Source of the DNA: Solea solea
Lineage: Eukaryota > Chordata > Actinopteri > Pleuronectiformes > Soleidae
Assembly: GCF_958295425.1 (NCBI RefSeq)
Contig: NC_081145.1
Span: 12,311,099-12,375,098 of the forward strand
Length of the DNA stretch: 64,000 bases
Direction of reading: 5' to 3'
Under the pieces are notes generated by a model, which was not told where the DNA came from, searched no databases, and worked only from the letters and a program-made list of their open reading frames with translations. A program made the position numbers and the translations under genes. Positions 1 to 12,770 of this stretch are shown here, in pieces; positions within the stretch are counted from its first letter, which is position 1, and every line of letters starts with the position of its first letter.

Positions 1-3000
1 GGACTTGGATGCTGCATAAAGAAGGCTGGTCACTTCCAGGTTTCTGTTTGGCATTTGCATCCGTAGAGAAAATGAAACCATGCCCCTGAGCAAGGCACAC
101 ATCCTGTCAGGAAAGGGAGATGGAAAGATGCTGGGCAGAAGAGTTTTCTATCAAGAATCATCAGACCAACAGTTTGGGAAACATGCTTATTTACTTTCTT
201 AAGAGAGTTAAAGAGGCAAAAGACTTTGTGTCCTTGCTGTTCCAGGTGAATTAATGTTTGGCCACTGCTGTAACTCACTGCAGTGGCAAGAAGTTGGAAA
301 GTACAATACCTTTTGTCAGAGTCTGTATTGTGTGATGGTAGTCGGAACACAATATTCTCTTCATTGTTATGGATACGGAATAACACAGCTCCATTGTGCT
401 GTAAATCTATTCGTTCCGGGTTACCAGGAGAATAGTGACCGTAAAGCTTATAGGAAGCTGATGGGATGGTGTCGTTTTTCTGTACTGTAAATTGCAACAG
501 TTGTTTGATACCATGATGACAGATTTAAGCTAAAACATTGTCTATTTCAGTTTGAAGAATCTTCTTCATTGTAAATATGAAGCTCCTAGAGCAGCGTAAA
601 GACTGGGAACAGTTTTTCACAATTCACATCAGAATGCAGAGGAATTAAAAGATTATTTCTATTTAAATTGGTATCTTTTGTCTAATATTCCCAGCTCATC
701 TTCCTTTTCTCTGTCACGCTAACCATGCAATCCTTCGCCACAAACATCTTCCAGCGCTCCCTCCCGCGTGCTGAGCTGTCTCTGCTACATGCTGTTCCGG
801 AGAACACTGCCACCACACTCCGCTTTCTTTTGGGCGCCAGGATCACAGTTTTTCTGGCATTCGGAGATAATGTGTTTTCGACCGCTGTTCTCATTTCAGC
901 GTTATCAGTGTGTGTGTACATACGATCCATGCATCGCCCAGCTGATCCTACAATTTGCTGGAGTAACTCTGTGACAAGCTGCAGACCTCTTCAGTGAGCT
1001 GAGGTCAGATGTTTACTAGGGTCAGCAATTTAATCACTGCAGAAAACAGAGAGAAAACATCAAAGTGTAATTTAAATGGTTGTAAAGCAACAGGGCGCCC
1101 TCTCCGTTTTTATGGAATGAGACAGAGAGGGTCAAGTGAAGCCAAATAAAAGAAACACAATAAATTAGTAACCTGGGGAAGGGTTAATGACCAAACACTA
1201 AATAGGGAAGGGAATGCTTTTAAACAGAGTGCTCTCTCAAAACAGCCACAACTGATAGTGCTCTGCTGCAATGGCTCCCCAATTATCATCACACCTTTAT
1301 AAGCCGCATATTCCTTTGGCTGTGGTTCTCACCAGGTGACTTTTAATTTTGCATTCATTGTTGTTTCTGCAGGCACGTTATAGTCTGGATTATTGTTCCT
1401 GCAGCACAGTTGAAGTCGTGATATTGACTGTTGTTTCTTGAGTGGAAGGGAGGCTCCCAGATGTTCCTGAGGAGAGATCTATGTCAGCAGCTCACGCTGG
1501 AATGCAGATTCCCTGGGAAACCAAAAAAAAACCCTTCTGTTCAACCTCAGCTCCTGATAAATTGACACAATCGTGACCTCACTACTGTCATAATTCCTTG
1601 GGCGGTGGCTGTGACTGTCTCATGCCAAAGTCCGAAGAAACGGTTAAAGATTTTTAGTTTACAGTAAGACGAGGTATTCTCCTCAAGAGAGGCAAAAATA
1701 TTTGTAGAACATCTTGATGAATTATTAACCTCAAGGTCAATCAAAGTTATTCTTTTAATCTCAAGGTCAAGATGAAAGTTGTTACTCTATGTCATTCACT
1801 TGCGATCATGTGTGATTTTGTGTCGCATCGTAAGTTAAGGTTTGACGAGAGCCATATATCAAAAAGTGAAGTTTCGAAGAAAGTAAAGAAGATTAAATGT
1901 GACTTTTAATGATGTCATCAATCGTCTGTAAGCTTTTATTCATCACATTTATTCTGTCAATCACATTAAAAAAGCATTATGTTTTCATGAGGTAGTTCAG
2001 CTTCTTTGTGAAGAAGAGAGCAGCATAAAGATTAAAGTGTTAGGGTCAGGTTGATGATTCTCAGTAATGATTACTTTTCTCTCCTGGGTTTTATTCATTT
2101 ATTTATTTATTTATTTTAAATATATCAAAGCAAAATAAGATGTGTCTTCCTGCATGCTAAGAAAGAGTTGTTAACCGTGGACCTAAAAGTGATCATAATC
2201 CTTGTCTTGAACAGTAGTTTCCATTAGCATTAGTCATTCCTGACAATAACGCAGAACTGTCATGTCTGTGTTATTGAAGACCTTAAAAAAAAAAAGGGAT
2301 TTATTTCCAGTTCATGGAAAACAATATGAATGCAGCTTGTTAGGTTTCTGAATCATTTCTTCAGCCTGCCGCTCTGCAGTTAATTGAGGTGATCTACTTT
2401 CCCCCTGCACGAGTGTAAGATGACAGAATGTAAAGGCTGAATGAAAGTGAAACAGGATCATTAACAACTGTAATGAGATTTTACTTCCAGCTCTGACAAA
2501 TTACTGCTCCTGAGCTGCATGTTTCTAGAAACCATTACAACTGAACGAGTCAGGAATTCATCCATCTTTTCATATTCTAATTTATTCTGGTTCACAGACG
2601 CATGCCGGCACGATCACAGGTGTCACTCTAGCATTTGCTTATTGTTAACATGAACCCAATGTGTTAGCCATCAGCACATGCATATCCTGTGACATCACTT
2701 CCCCGAGTCTTTTAACATGTACTTAGAGCACTATCTTTTGACAGCGTGCTTTTAAAACTGTGCCAGGACTTTTTTTTGGGGGGTCGTGTTTTGGTTTTCA
2801 TATGCTGAGAAAAATGTTTTACATATCACAGGATGCTTCGATATCCAGCTGAAGGGAGGAGGGGGGCGGTTTGAAACTATTAACACTGACAAAGCTGTAT
2901 TTCATAGATGTGTAATTTGCTTTAAACGCTTATTTTGTTAAAAGGCAAAGATGACGAGGAACAAACAGCCTTTAAAAAGAGCCAGTGTTTCCCACAAACA

Positions 3001-3558
3001 CTTTCAGTGTGTGTCAGCAAATGCAGAACTCGACCTCAACACCAACCACAAGCCCATAAACACCATTATTTTTATTCAGATTTACACTTCCTTAAAAAAC
3101 GAAAACGTGAGAGTTGGGAAAGTGAGTCAAACATTAATGCGAATGGTGTGTGTGTCGCGTTTAGTTGGTCTCAAACGTATAGAGTTCACTAAAGTGTGAG
3201 TTCCCAGAAACTCAAAGACTCTCAAATCATTACGCAGTCTCAGTGTCCATTTCTGACTGGTTGCTTATTTGTTTGAGGTATTGTTGAGACAGGGTTATGT
3301 AAACCAGTCCCACTTTGTCATCGCAGAAACTCTCTGTAGCTTTGGAGACCTGATGTTTGGGGAGTATGCATAATAACTATAGGAGCCAGTGATGCACATC
3401 TGCATTAGATTAATGCAGACCTCTCCTGCAGCGCTGACCTGCATTCCTCAGCACTCCATCAGCTTCAGGGGTTTTATTTCATTCATCGCTGTGCGAGCAG
3501 GTAGACGGCTCCCATCCCTGTCTTCACTGTGGGACAGTCGCACTGATCAACCTTGTAC

Positions 3559-3902
3559 TTAAAGGCACAGTGTGTAAAATTTTGCATTTTTTTGGTGAAG
3601 TTGTGTGTTGCCGCTGAATATCCCTCGCCTCACTCTTCACTTACAAGTGGCAAAACTAACTTAGCATCAAAACTTAAAAGATATTAAGTTTGTCCATTGT
3701 AGGTTGTTGTAAAAATAAAAAATAAAATATATATATATATATGATGGTCCAAAATAAATAATAAAAAAATGCATTCTGGGGTAATGAAAAACAATTAAGC
3801 CAGGTGATTGGACACTCATAAAAAGGAAGTATAATTATTTTATTTTTAATTCCTGCTGCATTACAATAATTTCACTTAAATCTTACACAGTGAGCCTTTA
3901 AA
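3559..3902. mobile_element. TTAA-ended MITE, about 344 bp
   Basis: The left end begins TTAAAGGCACAGTGTGTAA and the right end, reverse-complemented, begins TTAAAGGCTCACTGTGTAA. The two 23-bp ends match at 20 of 23 positions as terminal inverted repeats. The inside is AT-rich with a short (TA)n at about 3727-3742 and no coding capacity. TTAA at both ends suggests a piggyBac-type target, but that superfamily call is inference. It resembles the element at 29463-29971. Confidence 0.65.
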
Positions 3903-6640
3903 TGAAGGACCAGCCTACATAATGTTCTACAGTACATAAATATGTATTTATTTATTTATTTATTTTACAGAGATAATATGATATTGTATGTAATGTGATT
4001 TGAATATCTTGATTGTGTTTAGGATTTTCTTTTATACAACTCTCTTTTTTTTACCTGAGTTTAGAGATTAAAAGCTGATAAGAATATATTCGTTTTATGT
4101 AACAGTCAAACAGATTAAAACTTAAATTACAGTGATATTCTGCTACAGTTTAATCAAATGTGTAGTGACTTAATTTTGTCTTAAAATGAAAGTGTAAATT
4201 GAACCATATGCAAGAAAATGATTCACTAGATTAGATTTTAATTTGAACAGAATCTGCAGGGAACCTCTGTTTTAACATGAACGCCGCTCATCATCATGTC
4301 CCATTCATTTTAAATATGAACATTCTTGTTATTCTAATTATTGAGTATTAAGGCTGAATAACTCATTGTTTACAAATCACAGTTTAAAACAACACAAATA
4401 GCAAATCGCAGTGGGAAACTATTTAGTCTTTCTATTTCATGTTTTAAGCCACATTTTAAATATGCAGTGCATAATGTTAGAAGTGCTTATATCTTTGAGA
4501 GCTCATTGTTACATTAGAGCAAACTATTTTGAGAGTATTTCATGTGGTAAAGCTCCATCTTCTTCTAAACGTATAACAGTGTAAATATTGAACTGAAGCT
4601 TGAAGTTGAATCGCAATAGAAATATATGACAGAAAAATCGCAATTACGTATTTTACCCCAAATTGTTCAGCCCTAATGAGAACCAGCGACACATTTTTGT
4701 CAGATCTTGTGGCATAACATCCTACGAATGACACATTCAAAATGTTTGGTTGCCATGTAAATAATATGTAGCATATTTGTAGCTGAACTTACCGCCGAAA
4801 ACTCCCTATGGATAAGAGGGAACTTTTGTCATCCTTGTGGAGATAAACCATCAGCATTGAGCAATATATCTTCCACTGAGGACCACACATAACAGCACAA
4901 GCCTGTTGACGCCTGAGGCTTTGGCAAGACCCCAAAGTATCCTCCCCAGAGCCATGATGCCTTCATCTGGCTGCAACATTTTCAATAATAACATTGCAGA
5001 GCCTTCCTCAAGGGAGGCATGTCGCATTTAATGATGGCATATAAATGGTTCTGTCAATGCACTTGCCAAATCAGTTCACTTCAATGCGTCGGTGCCACGG
5101 TCTGTTGGAGGCTTCGCTCTTAAACCCCTGAAAATGTGTCTGCTCAACCTGAATAAAGAGTGACCAGGAAAACACATGACTTTGCACTTTGTGGATGTAT
5201 TTCTGGCAAAGTGCGGTTCTGGCAACAGTGCAAAAAAAAAAAATTAGATACCATAAACTGCAGGCCCAGTTGTAACTGATCCCACTCAGCAGAATTGGGG
5301 CGGTTTTATTTTTTTATTTTTTTATTTAAAAGTGAAATCACATAATGCTGATAGTCTTCTTGGACAGAATTAAGCATTTAGTGTATGTATGCGTAAATCT
5401 TTTGCTGTTGTTTCTCAACTCAAATCAGACTAAAATTGCAATAAAATGTTGTTGCTACATAAACTCAAATTTAAGCCATAAATTGAACAGATGTTTAAAT
5501 CCATCTCATCATAATAAACATAGTGACTACACCACAACGGGCCTATGCTGATAATAAACAGAAATGCATTTTAATAGAACTTTAAACGATGCTATTAAAA
5601 TACACAGTCCATTATAGTAAGACTTATTTTTTTAGAGTCATGTTGTCACATAATGTTATTTACTCAGTGAGAAGCTTTTTCTCTCTTTATGTGAAACACT
5701 GCGTCTCATAAAAGACAGTAAAATGGATTGTTTTCTTTAAACGGCCTTAATGGCTGAAGCTGCAAATCGTCATTATCAAATAAATTATTTATGTCAGACT
5801 GTTTAGGTTAAAGATTGAATTACGGTATTGAATCGACTGTTTTATTGTGATCCACTATAGTGTTGGCCTATATAACTGAGCAGCGCTGCTGCGTAGACGT
5901 GGCCTGCTTTCTCTATGAAGTGGCTGTGTGATATATAGTAGTTTGTCATTCACTTCATTTTTACTATTTTCAAACGTGCATATGCATAAACATGCGTGCA
6001 TGTAAACAAATGCGAAAAATAATAATAATAATAAAGCACCTCTTGTCAGAATTATCCTTAAATAGTTTATTATGCATTCATTTAATTAATTTAACGAGGC
6101 AGAAGTTGGCTTCTCCGTTGGAAACGTGTGTTAAATGTCGTATAAAGGTATACATCTCAGATTTCTGACTTATATTTGGAGGAAGATGATCGCGTGGGCA
6201 GGAAATAACACACAGTAAAAGGCGGGTGACATTATAATGACAGTGCGACGTCAAATACTTGCTGCTTCTTGTGGTCTATTAAAGTCATTATAGGACAATA
6301 AACACTTTATTCGGCGATACATTTTAAAAACTAGAAGCCCAAAATGTACGAATCACATTTCCAGACATAAGCACATTAGACTTGTAAAATAATTATTTTA
6401 GTTTCTAATTCTTCACTCACAGTCAACCTGATAGATATTTTTGAATGGCCTAGAATTTGTATCAGTTAAAAATGAAATAATGTGGCAAAAGACAGGCGTG
6501 TGTGCATCTACAGTGTCTTATGCAATTATTTTTTTGGTCTATGTGTCAACACAATCACAGTCTAACTACTTTCTCACACAGTTATCTGAACCAGGGTGGT
6601 TAGAAAACAGCCCGCACAGTTAATGCACTTAAATTAACTC

Positions 6641-6661
6641 ACACACACACACACACACACA
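6641..6661. repeat. (CA)n microsatellite
   Basis: An uninterrupted CA dinucleotide run in alx4 intron 1. A second short CA run lies at about 6752-6767, directly next to the exon 1 splice donor. Confidence 0.9.
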
Positions 6662-6775
6662 CGTCTTTAACATTACATTACATGTTCCTCCATGAGCTGC
6701 ACACACATATATCTCCTCTTTTCTCTCCTTTTGTGTGTTAACTGTGTTCCAACACACACACACACACGGACTCAC

Positions 6776-7121
6776 CATAGCAGGAGATGAGCGCGCCGTT
6801 GTGCGCGCTGTCCGGGTGCAGCTTGCTGCCTTCGGGCGGAGTTTTGCAGGTCGGTCGCTGCATGAAGATCTGGTACTTGCTGAAGGTGCTCTCCTCTGTG
6901 CCATCCAACGACTGGCACTCCGACGGGAAAGGACTGCGGGACTTCTCTCCGAAAGTCTGCCCTTTGCCCGGGAGGAACGTCGTGGGGCTGTATTTGTTCT
7001 CAGACGTCGGGAAAGTCCTGAACGGGTTCGCCTGGTGATCCCTACCTTGCGCAGTGGACGTGCTATAATATGAATCCATCGATGTCATATCGCAGTATGA
7101 AACGCACGTATCTGCGTTCAT
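6776..7121 (-). CDS. alx4: ALX homeobox 4, coding exon 1 (5' part of gene only)
   Basis: Paired-class homeodomain transcription factor of craniofacial, limb and neural-crest mesenchyme (role known from the family). The exon encodes 115 residues plus one base, starting MNADTCVSYC, against MNAETCVSYC in human ALX4. Other shared blocks are a PFR(T/A)FP segment, TTFL, GQTFGEKSRS, a short KYQ block and CKTPPEGSKL. It ends ISCY-G at a GTGAGT donor (intron begins at 6775), which fits the human exon 1 boundary where the split Ala codon follows CY. The homeodomain and the C-terminal OAR motif are on later exons outside the window. It is shorter than human exon 1 because the Pro/Gln-rich expansion is missing. 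Whether this is the alx4a or alx4b copy cannot be told from one exon. A (CA)n repeat starts about 10 bp inside the intron. Confidence 0.93.
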
Positions 7122-7320
7122 ACTTCAAAAGTGATATTTAAAAAAACTAAGAAAAAAAAAGAAAAAGAAAAATCCACACGGTTCTGTTCTTCTTTCCCTC
7201 CCCTTCTCTCTCGCACTAGACAGCAGATATTCTCACAGTGACGCGCTCGTGCACACACACACACACACACACAATCACTCACACACTCTCACACTGCAGC
7301 ATCTGGGACTGGTTAAAAAA
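7122..7320 (-). promoter_or_regulatory. alx4: alx4 5' UTR and proximal promoter region (position inferred)
   Basis: This is the sequence just upstream of the alx4 start codon on the minus strand. It has an A-rich run, a C/T-rich tract and a (CA)n microsatellite at 7253-7273. I see no convincing TATA box or initiator, so the transcription start is not placed. The call rests on position only. Confidence 0.3.
7253..7273. repeat. (CA)n microsatellite in the alx4 5' flank
   Basis: A CA dinucleotide run upstream of the alx4 start codon. A further interrupted CA/CG run lies at about 7448-7487. Confidence 0.85.
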
Positions 7321-7800
7321 TGAATCAGATGTTTTCCAGAGACTGCAGACTGAACAAATGCTAAAAGCCCCCTGAAGGTTTGTCGGGGTAAAGAGAAGTG
7401 CCTCGCTCAAACTGATGCCGCCTCAGTAGCCTACAGTCAATCTGACATACACACACGCGCACACACACACATAAACACACACACACTCCTAACAGTCCGA
7501 CCTTCAGGCTGCTGCTGCACACACGTGAAGTTTAGGGCCTCACCGAGCTGCAGCCCGCGCTATTATGCAGCCAGCAGAAATGGGAGGTTAAACTCAGAGG
7601 GGGCAAAACTTCTTTGGTAAACACGCGGGACACGAAACAACACATGACATTAATGCAATAAGAGGCTTTGATTCCTATGACTGAAGAGCAGGACATCTCC
7701 CTGAGACAAGACACTCTTTCTTTTTATCAAACTTTAAAGAGTTTCAATGTCGCATTTAATTTAATTCACCTTGAGCAAAATCAAATTTCCTTCATATAAA

Positions 7801-7862
7801 TATGCTATATATATATATGTTTATATATATGTATATATATACATATATATATATATAGCATA
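7801..7862. repeat. AT-rich palindrome (cruciform-forming)
   Basis: The left arm TATGCTATATATATATATG at 7801-7819 has a perfect 19-base inverted copy ending at 7862. The intervening TA/TG-rich sequence is itself largely self-complementary. The non-TA bases at both outer ends (GC in TATGCTA and TAGCATA) show this is a real palindrome and not only a TA run. Confidence 0.8.
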
Positions 7863-8506
7863 TTTATATATGGGATCATAAATAAAACGTAAATAGGATC
7901 AGATGAAGGATTTTAGATCAGTAACAGTGCGTACAGTGAGTAAAAGTCGGCGGATGTGTCGCTTAAAAGCAAGAAAAAAATGATTGCACAAATATTTAGC
8001 TTGCTGTGTTTGTTTTATTGTAAAACAAAGCGCGTGAAGCGTTTGACCAGGACCTGATGTGAGAAGTCTGTTATTGGCGACACGTCGCCGTAATGACGGA
8101 GAATTAGAGAACTTTACTGAACGACTGCAGTGAAATGCGTCTGTTGCTGCTTCTTCGTTTTCACATGTCATTAATTAGAAGCCGTTAAACCTATGATGCT
8201 CATTGCGATACTTGGCCTCGTGCGCTTCTGCAATTTGGGGGGAAACGACGTACGTCACGCCTTGTCTTGGTCATTAAAATCCAAATTAAAACGGTGGAAG
8301 AGTGTGTTTAGGGAAACAAGATGGGCTTTTATGTTGGATAGTTGTCACAGTGGATGAGATTTTATTCCCCTTAGAATAAACGAAAAAAATATCTGACTTA
8401 AATCTGACTCGACAGGAGACAATTTAGTATTATTATTATTATCATTATGATGTCCGTGTCTGCGTGTTATTTTAAATGTATGAAATGAAATAGATTTCGT
8501 ATGAAA

Positions 8507-8588
8507 CGCAGCTTTTCGTTTCTTTCTGTCTTTATACTTATTTATTTCGTTCTTTCTTTCATCCTTTCGTTCGTTCTTTCTTTCGTCA
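8507..8588. repeat. Pyrimidine-rich TTTC/TTCG imperfect tandem repeat
   Basis: About 80 bp of imperfect TTTC, TTCG and CTTT units on the plus strand, nearly purine-free. It is probably a decayed tetranucleotide microsatellite. Confidence 0.7.
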
Positions 8589-10450
8589 CAATTAACGAAT
8601 GCATCATGAGTCGAGACTCATGTCTTATAAAGGCCTTGATTATACAACAATTGTACAATAATACGAGCATAAACTCGGAATGGTTTAGTCCCTGACGAGG
8701 AGCGCGACAATCGTGTTCATGATCTTTTAACATTTATCTTGCTAAAAGTTTCTAAGCAGGGTCACGTGTTAAATGAAACCCCCCTGTTAAAAATAAAAAT
8801 AAAACTGGTTTAGGCCCAGTGCTGTGTCCATTTCTGAAGCCCATTCTCTCTCTTTTTTTCACCACCACAGGTATTTGTTAACGAGACTTCTTACTATAAT
8901 GTCTGCAGTGGTTTGTTTTTAAATGTCCTCTGAGCCCTTGTTGATATAAATGAGTTTAATTTTGGCTGCACACAACATCAAACCCAACTTTTATTAGATT
9001 CATTTGTATGTTGCTGCTTTTAATGCGAGGATAAATGAAATATCCTCAGGTTACTGCGGGTGTTTTGGCTTTTGGTGCTGCAGTTCATTTCAACCCACTT
9101 TATTATTTCATGTCTCAGATAAAACATCATCAACAACAGGCTCGTGAAAGCTTTCTTGACTTGGACTGCATTTATCTGCGTACATGTAGCATTAACCTCG
9201 ATCAACTGCATGTGGCTGATGAAGAGAAACATGTCACAGCTCATTTCCCCCACAATCTTTACTTCATTTACAATTTTCTTTACTGTTTGTAATGGATTTT
9301 ATTAACATTTATGGTTGTTTGCTAAAACAGCAAACCACTATTGCCGCAGACTTATAAGTACTCTGTAACTATTTAAAGGTTTAGTCACATTTTTGTCCAC
9401 GTTTGGAATGAACATTTTCCATTATTTTGTATTAAACATGTAGAGATTCATCTGCACTTCATTTATTTCTTGTATGCACAGAGAGCTAAATGAGAAATGC
9501 ATGCATGGCCATGTTTGCACATGCGAATGTGTGGCATGTGAATAAAGATTTCATGAAAATACCATAATTCACCTCACAATTCTGGAGGAGAAAAGAAAGT
9601 GGCTGACGCAGCATCTTAAGATAAAAAGTGTCACACAGTAAAGACACGAGCGTTCACATTTGTCAAGCAGCTAAACAAACAGGAGTGGCGAACCGCTCTG
9701 AGTGCATACGCAGCCCTCCCCGTAATATAAACCATTCCACTGCCACAGGCTTGAGTCTCAGCTGTCACAGATATACATCACTCATGCATGGCATTCTCTC
9801 TAAAAGGTTTCCACTAAAGAGTGATTCGTCTGTTGCACTTCCAGCAGGAACCAGGTCCAGGTATTGGCTGCATGCTGAGGAGACGGGGCTCTCTCCTCTG
9901 ATGCAGCAGCTCAGAGCCTCAGGAGGTTTATATTGGCAGTGACCTTGTGTGTATCGGCAGCAGAGACCCTGAAAACTCCTCAGGCTATCAGTTTCTTGTA
10001 AGAGAGGTGTGGCCGTGCTAGTCATGGGCTGAAGAAAGTGCTTCACTGTACATCAGACTGTATATGTCTCAGCTTTGCCATTAGTTTAGCTGTGGGAAAG
10101 GGAACATTCATTTTGTTGTTCTGTTTTGACCGAAATGACATGTGTGTCTCACAGAGCGTTTCATGTATGATGACAATCAGAGTCGTATAGATGCTCCCCG
10201 TGTCATTAAAGCAACACTCTTGAGACTTGGAGTTGGGCTTGAACCTGTCTCCTGCAAATCCCCTTGCTTGCACATAGAAGGGAACTTAAAGTAATTAGAG
10301 GAATGTTGGGAATTTGTAATCCAGCAGAGCCTCCACAGCCGGGCCTGCAGCATCCAATCTCACAGTGTCTCATTTACATTTGTCTGATGGTCTATTTTAG
10401 CCGTGACATGCAGTGTCTGTGCTGCGCTGCAGTGAAACAACATAAGTCAC

Positions 10451-10651
10451 TTAATCTGTGTATTCAGACTGTCTCATTGTCTTTTGTCTCCTCTTGTAAT
10501 TCCATCCCGACTCCACGATGTTGAGATCTGGCCTCTGCGAAGGCCACACCGTCCACTTTGGTTTCCCTTGTTGTTCTTGTCCTTGACATAACTCTCGCTG
10601 TTTGTGTGTATGCACAAGGTGGTTGCCATGTTGCAGAATAACAGACTTCAA
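10451..10651 (-). pseudogene. Tc1/mariner transposase remnant
   Basis: The open frame of 66 codons contains WPSQRPDLN followed by IVESGW, which corresponds to the conserved WPSQSPDLNPIE segment around the last acidic residue of the DD(E/D) catalytic triad of Tc1-like transposases. Upstream, LQHGNHLVHTH fits the QQDN-P-HT block carrying the second Asp, but that Asp appears replaced (QHGN). The rest of the roughly 340-residue protein and the terminal repeats were not found. This is a dead fragment of a fish Tc1 element. Confidence 0.7.
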
Positions 10652-12258
10652 ACTGCAGAGGACTTCAGCGCAGTACTTGAAAGGCCGCTTTCATTGGTTG
10701 AAAAGAGTGAGTTTTCTGTGATAAATATGATTTAAAAATGTGCGTGGAGACAGTTTTTGGTTTGTAACATAATTAGTGCCCATGTGGAAGCTTTACATAC
10801 TGAATGGACATCACGGTAATGTTGAGGGGTTACGTCTTGAATGCATTTGAAAAGAGAGATTTTTTGGAAAAATTATAAACTAGATTTTTACTTTTTAATG
10901 TCATTAATGTGATTTTGTTCAAGGGAACTGGACATTTCTTGTCAGCACTAAATTATTTTAATGTGTTGTTTGTTGTGATTTGCTAGTTGTGTAAATTTAG
11001 AGGTAAACAGGAGCGGCATATTAGTGAAGTTATCACATTAGTTAAATGAGGTTAAGTTACACCACAGTTACATCTCCGGTCGTAACTTGTTAATTGCCTG
11101 TTTTGTGGCCTTGGTGACGTCGCCACAATATTTATCTGAATGTGGTATAAATATACGAATTTCTTTGAAAACAGACATTTTGTAAACTTTGCTCTACTCA
11201 CAATCACTTACAGAATTTTGTGCATCAACTGCTTTTGCGTCCAAAGTCTCACCTTTAGACACGTCTTCTGCTGCTGATCCCTGCTGAGAGACATATATAC
11301 ATATAGGCACATTATATCTATAAGGGGATCTCTGACAAATGACACACACCACGCCCTCTGTATGTGTGTGTGAGAGTAGAAGAGACACCAGATTTTTATT
11401 TGTAGCTTTAAATTGGTTTCACATGAACCAGGCACACACTGCATCAGCAGATTCTCTGATCAAATTAAGTAGTGATGAGGGCAGAGAAAAAAGAGGCAGT
11501 GGTTGTACTGATGTATAATTCAATAAACAGGACCAAACAGGGTAAGAGAGAGGGGATGCTGTGCTCCCTTCATCTCTCAGTTCTATATCTGGTGCAGTTA
11601 GATCATGCATAGGAGACACACAGTTACATATACACCTCCATCAGCAACAAGTATAGATACATAAGGAATATTTTTCGTAAAGCAAATACACTCAAACACT
11701 CAAGAGCATTTCCATCTTCCCATGTTTCCTGCTTTCACATGAGGATACGAGTATCTTAAGGCAGCGTGAAAAAAAATGCAGCTAACAAAGAAGATGAAGA
11801 CTTTACCAGCATAGTTATGAAGAATCTTTGAGACTTAATCATTTCTTTATTTTTTTATAAACAGTTTTGATAGTTTATTCTTTTGTGTTGTTGTACTTTT
11901 TCAAACTATTTCTTTATAATATATTTAAGTTGGTTATTTTCAAGTTAGAATTAGTCCATTAATTGATGCTTCAGGGTTTTGCTGCAATTCTTTGTCATTT
12001 GTGATAGTAATCTTTAGATTAAATGTTTTCATTATAACTGATTTAATCTATTAACTGACATATTTTTAGTTGACAATAATTTCTTGTCAAAACAGAAAGT
12101 CACACATTCAAATTAAAGTGTCTTTTATACTTTTTAAATTATTCATTTTAAAGATAGGCAAATCATACAAAAAAGTATGATCATTTAAAATAATTTTTTG
12201 AGATATAATCCGAATTTACTGTGTTCCTCTTTCCTAACACTGATCTGTACATACATGT

Positions 12259-12262
<4 letters not shown>

Positions 12263-12298
<36 letters not shown>
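12263..12298. repeat. (TA)n microsatellite
   Basis: An uninterrupted AT dinucleotide run of about 36 bp in the alx4-lmo2 intergenic region. Confidence 0.9.
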
Positions 12299-12301
<3 letters not shown>

Positions 12302-12502
12302 CTCACTGAAGCATTAATCTCACAAAGAGATTGTTCTGCCCACAGACGATGAAGGTTTTTACTGCACAGTGTTAACATATTCATGGCGGTGCCTCGACCT
12401 AATAATGTAAAAACTGAAGCAGCACTCATGATTGTTCAATTATGCTACATATGGAAGACTTCAGAGGACAAGCTTGAACAGTTGTGGATACGTACTGCAG
12501 AT

Positions 12503-12770
12503 ACACACACACACACACACACACACACGGATTTGAGCAGTTGTTCTTCTTCGGATACGGCATTGTCTTACATTATTTTGAACGGTCTAAACAAAGTGTT
12601 AACCCTAATTATAACCAGTTAATGCCTAACACTAACCATGTCCATCAAATCTTTCCTCAGAAATGAGCTTCTGCCTTATAATGATGTGGTTTTGGTCTTC
12701 GTGAGGACCAACAAGGTCAGTGTGCCGGAAAATGTCCTTAAGAGGTAACAAATACAAGTATCCACGCACA
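12503..12770. repeat. CA-headed dispersed repeat, copy 1
   Basis: It starts with a (CA)n run at 12503-12528. A unique-looking body follows, containing AACCAGTTAATGCCTAAC, a TCCTCAGAAATGA block, GAGGACCAACAAGGTCAGTG and AAGAGGTAACAAATACAAG. The same block order occurs at 25016-25262, so the two are copies of one dispersed element. A further related stretch (GGACC...CATGAGGA, then another CA run) follows to about 12980. The type (SINE or MITE) is not resolved. Confidence 0.65.

Larger units (their letters stand above)
1..6775 (-). other. alx4: alx4 intron 1 (partial), non-coding
   Basis: This stretch lies downstream of alx4 exon 1 in the sense of the gene and should be part of intron 1. I looked on the minus strand for the homeodomain exons (the WFQNRRAKWRK region) and did not see them, so exons 2-4 probably lie left of position 1. 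It contains a TTAA-ended MITE at 3559-3902, ATTT runs near 2095 and 3948, a pair of TCAAGGTCAA motifs at 1731 and 1761, and a (CA)n tract at 6641-6661. No other gene is seen; ORFs here are short or lack family similarity. Confidence 0.6.

Noticed and set aside
30..497. Open frame of 155 codons on the minus strand, the longest single frame in the window
   Set aside because: The translation shows no recognisable domain, no homeodomain likeness and no clear splice context. It lies in alx4 intronic sequence. Judged a chance frame, though not tested against databases.
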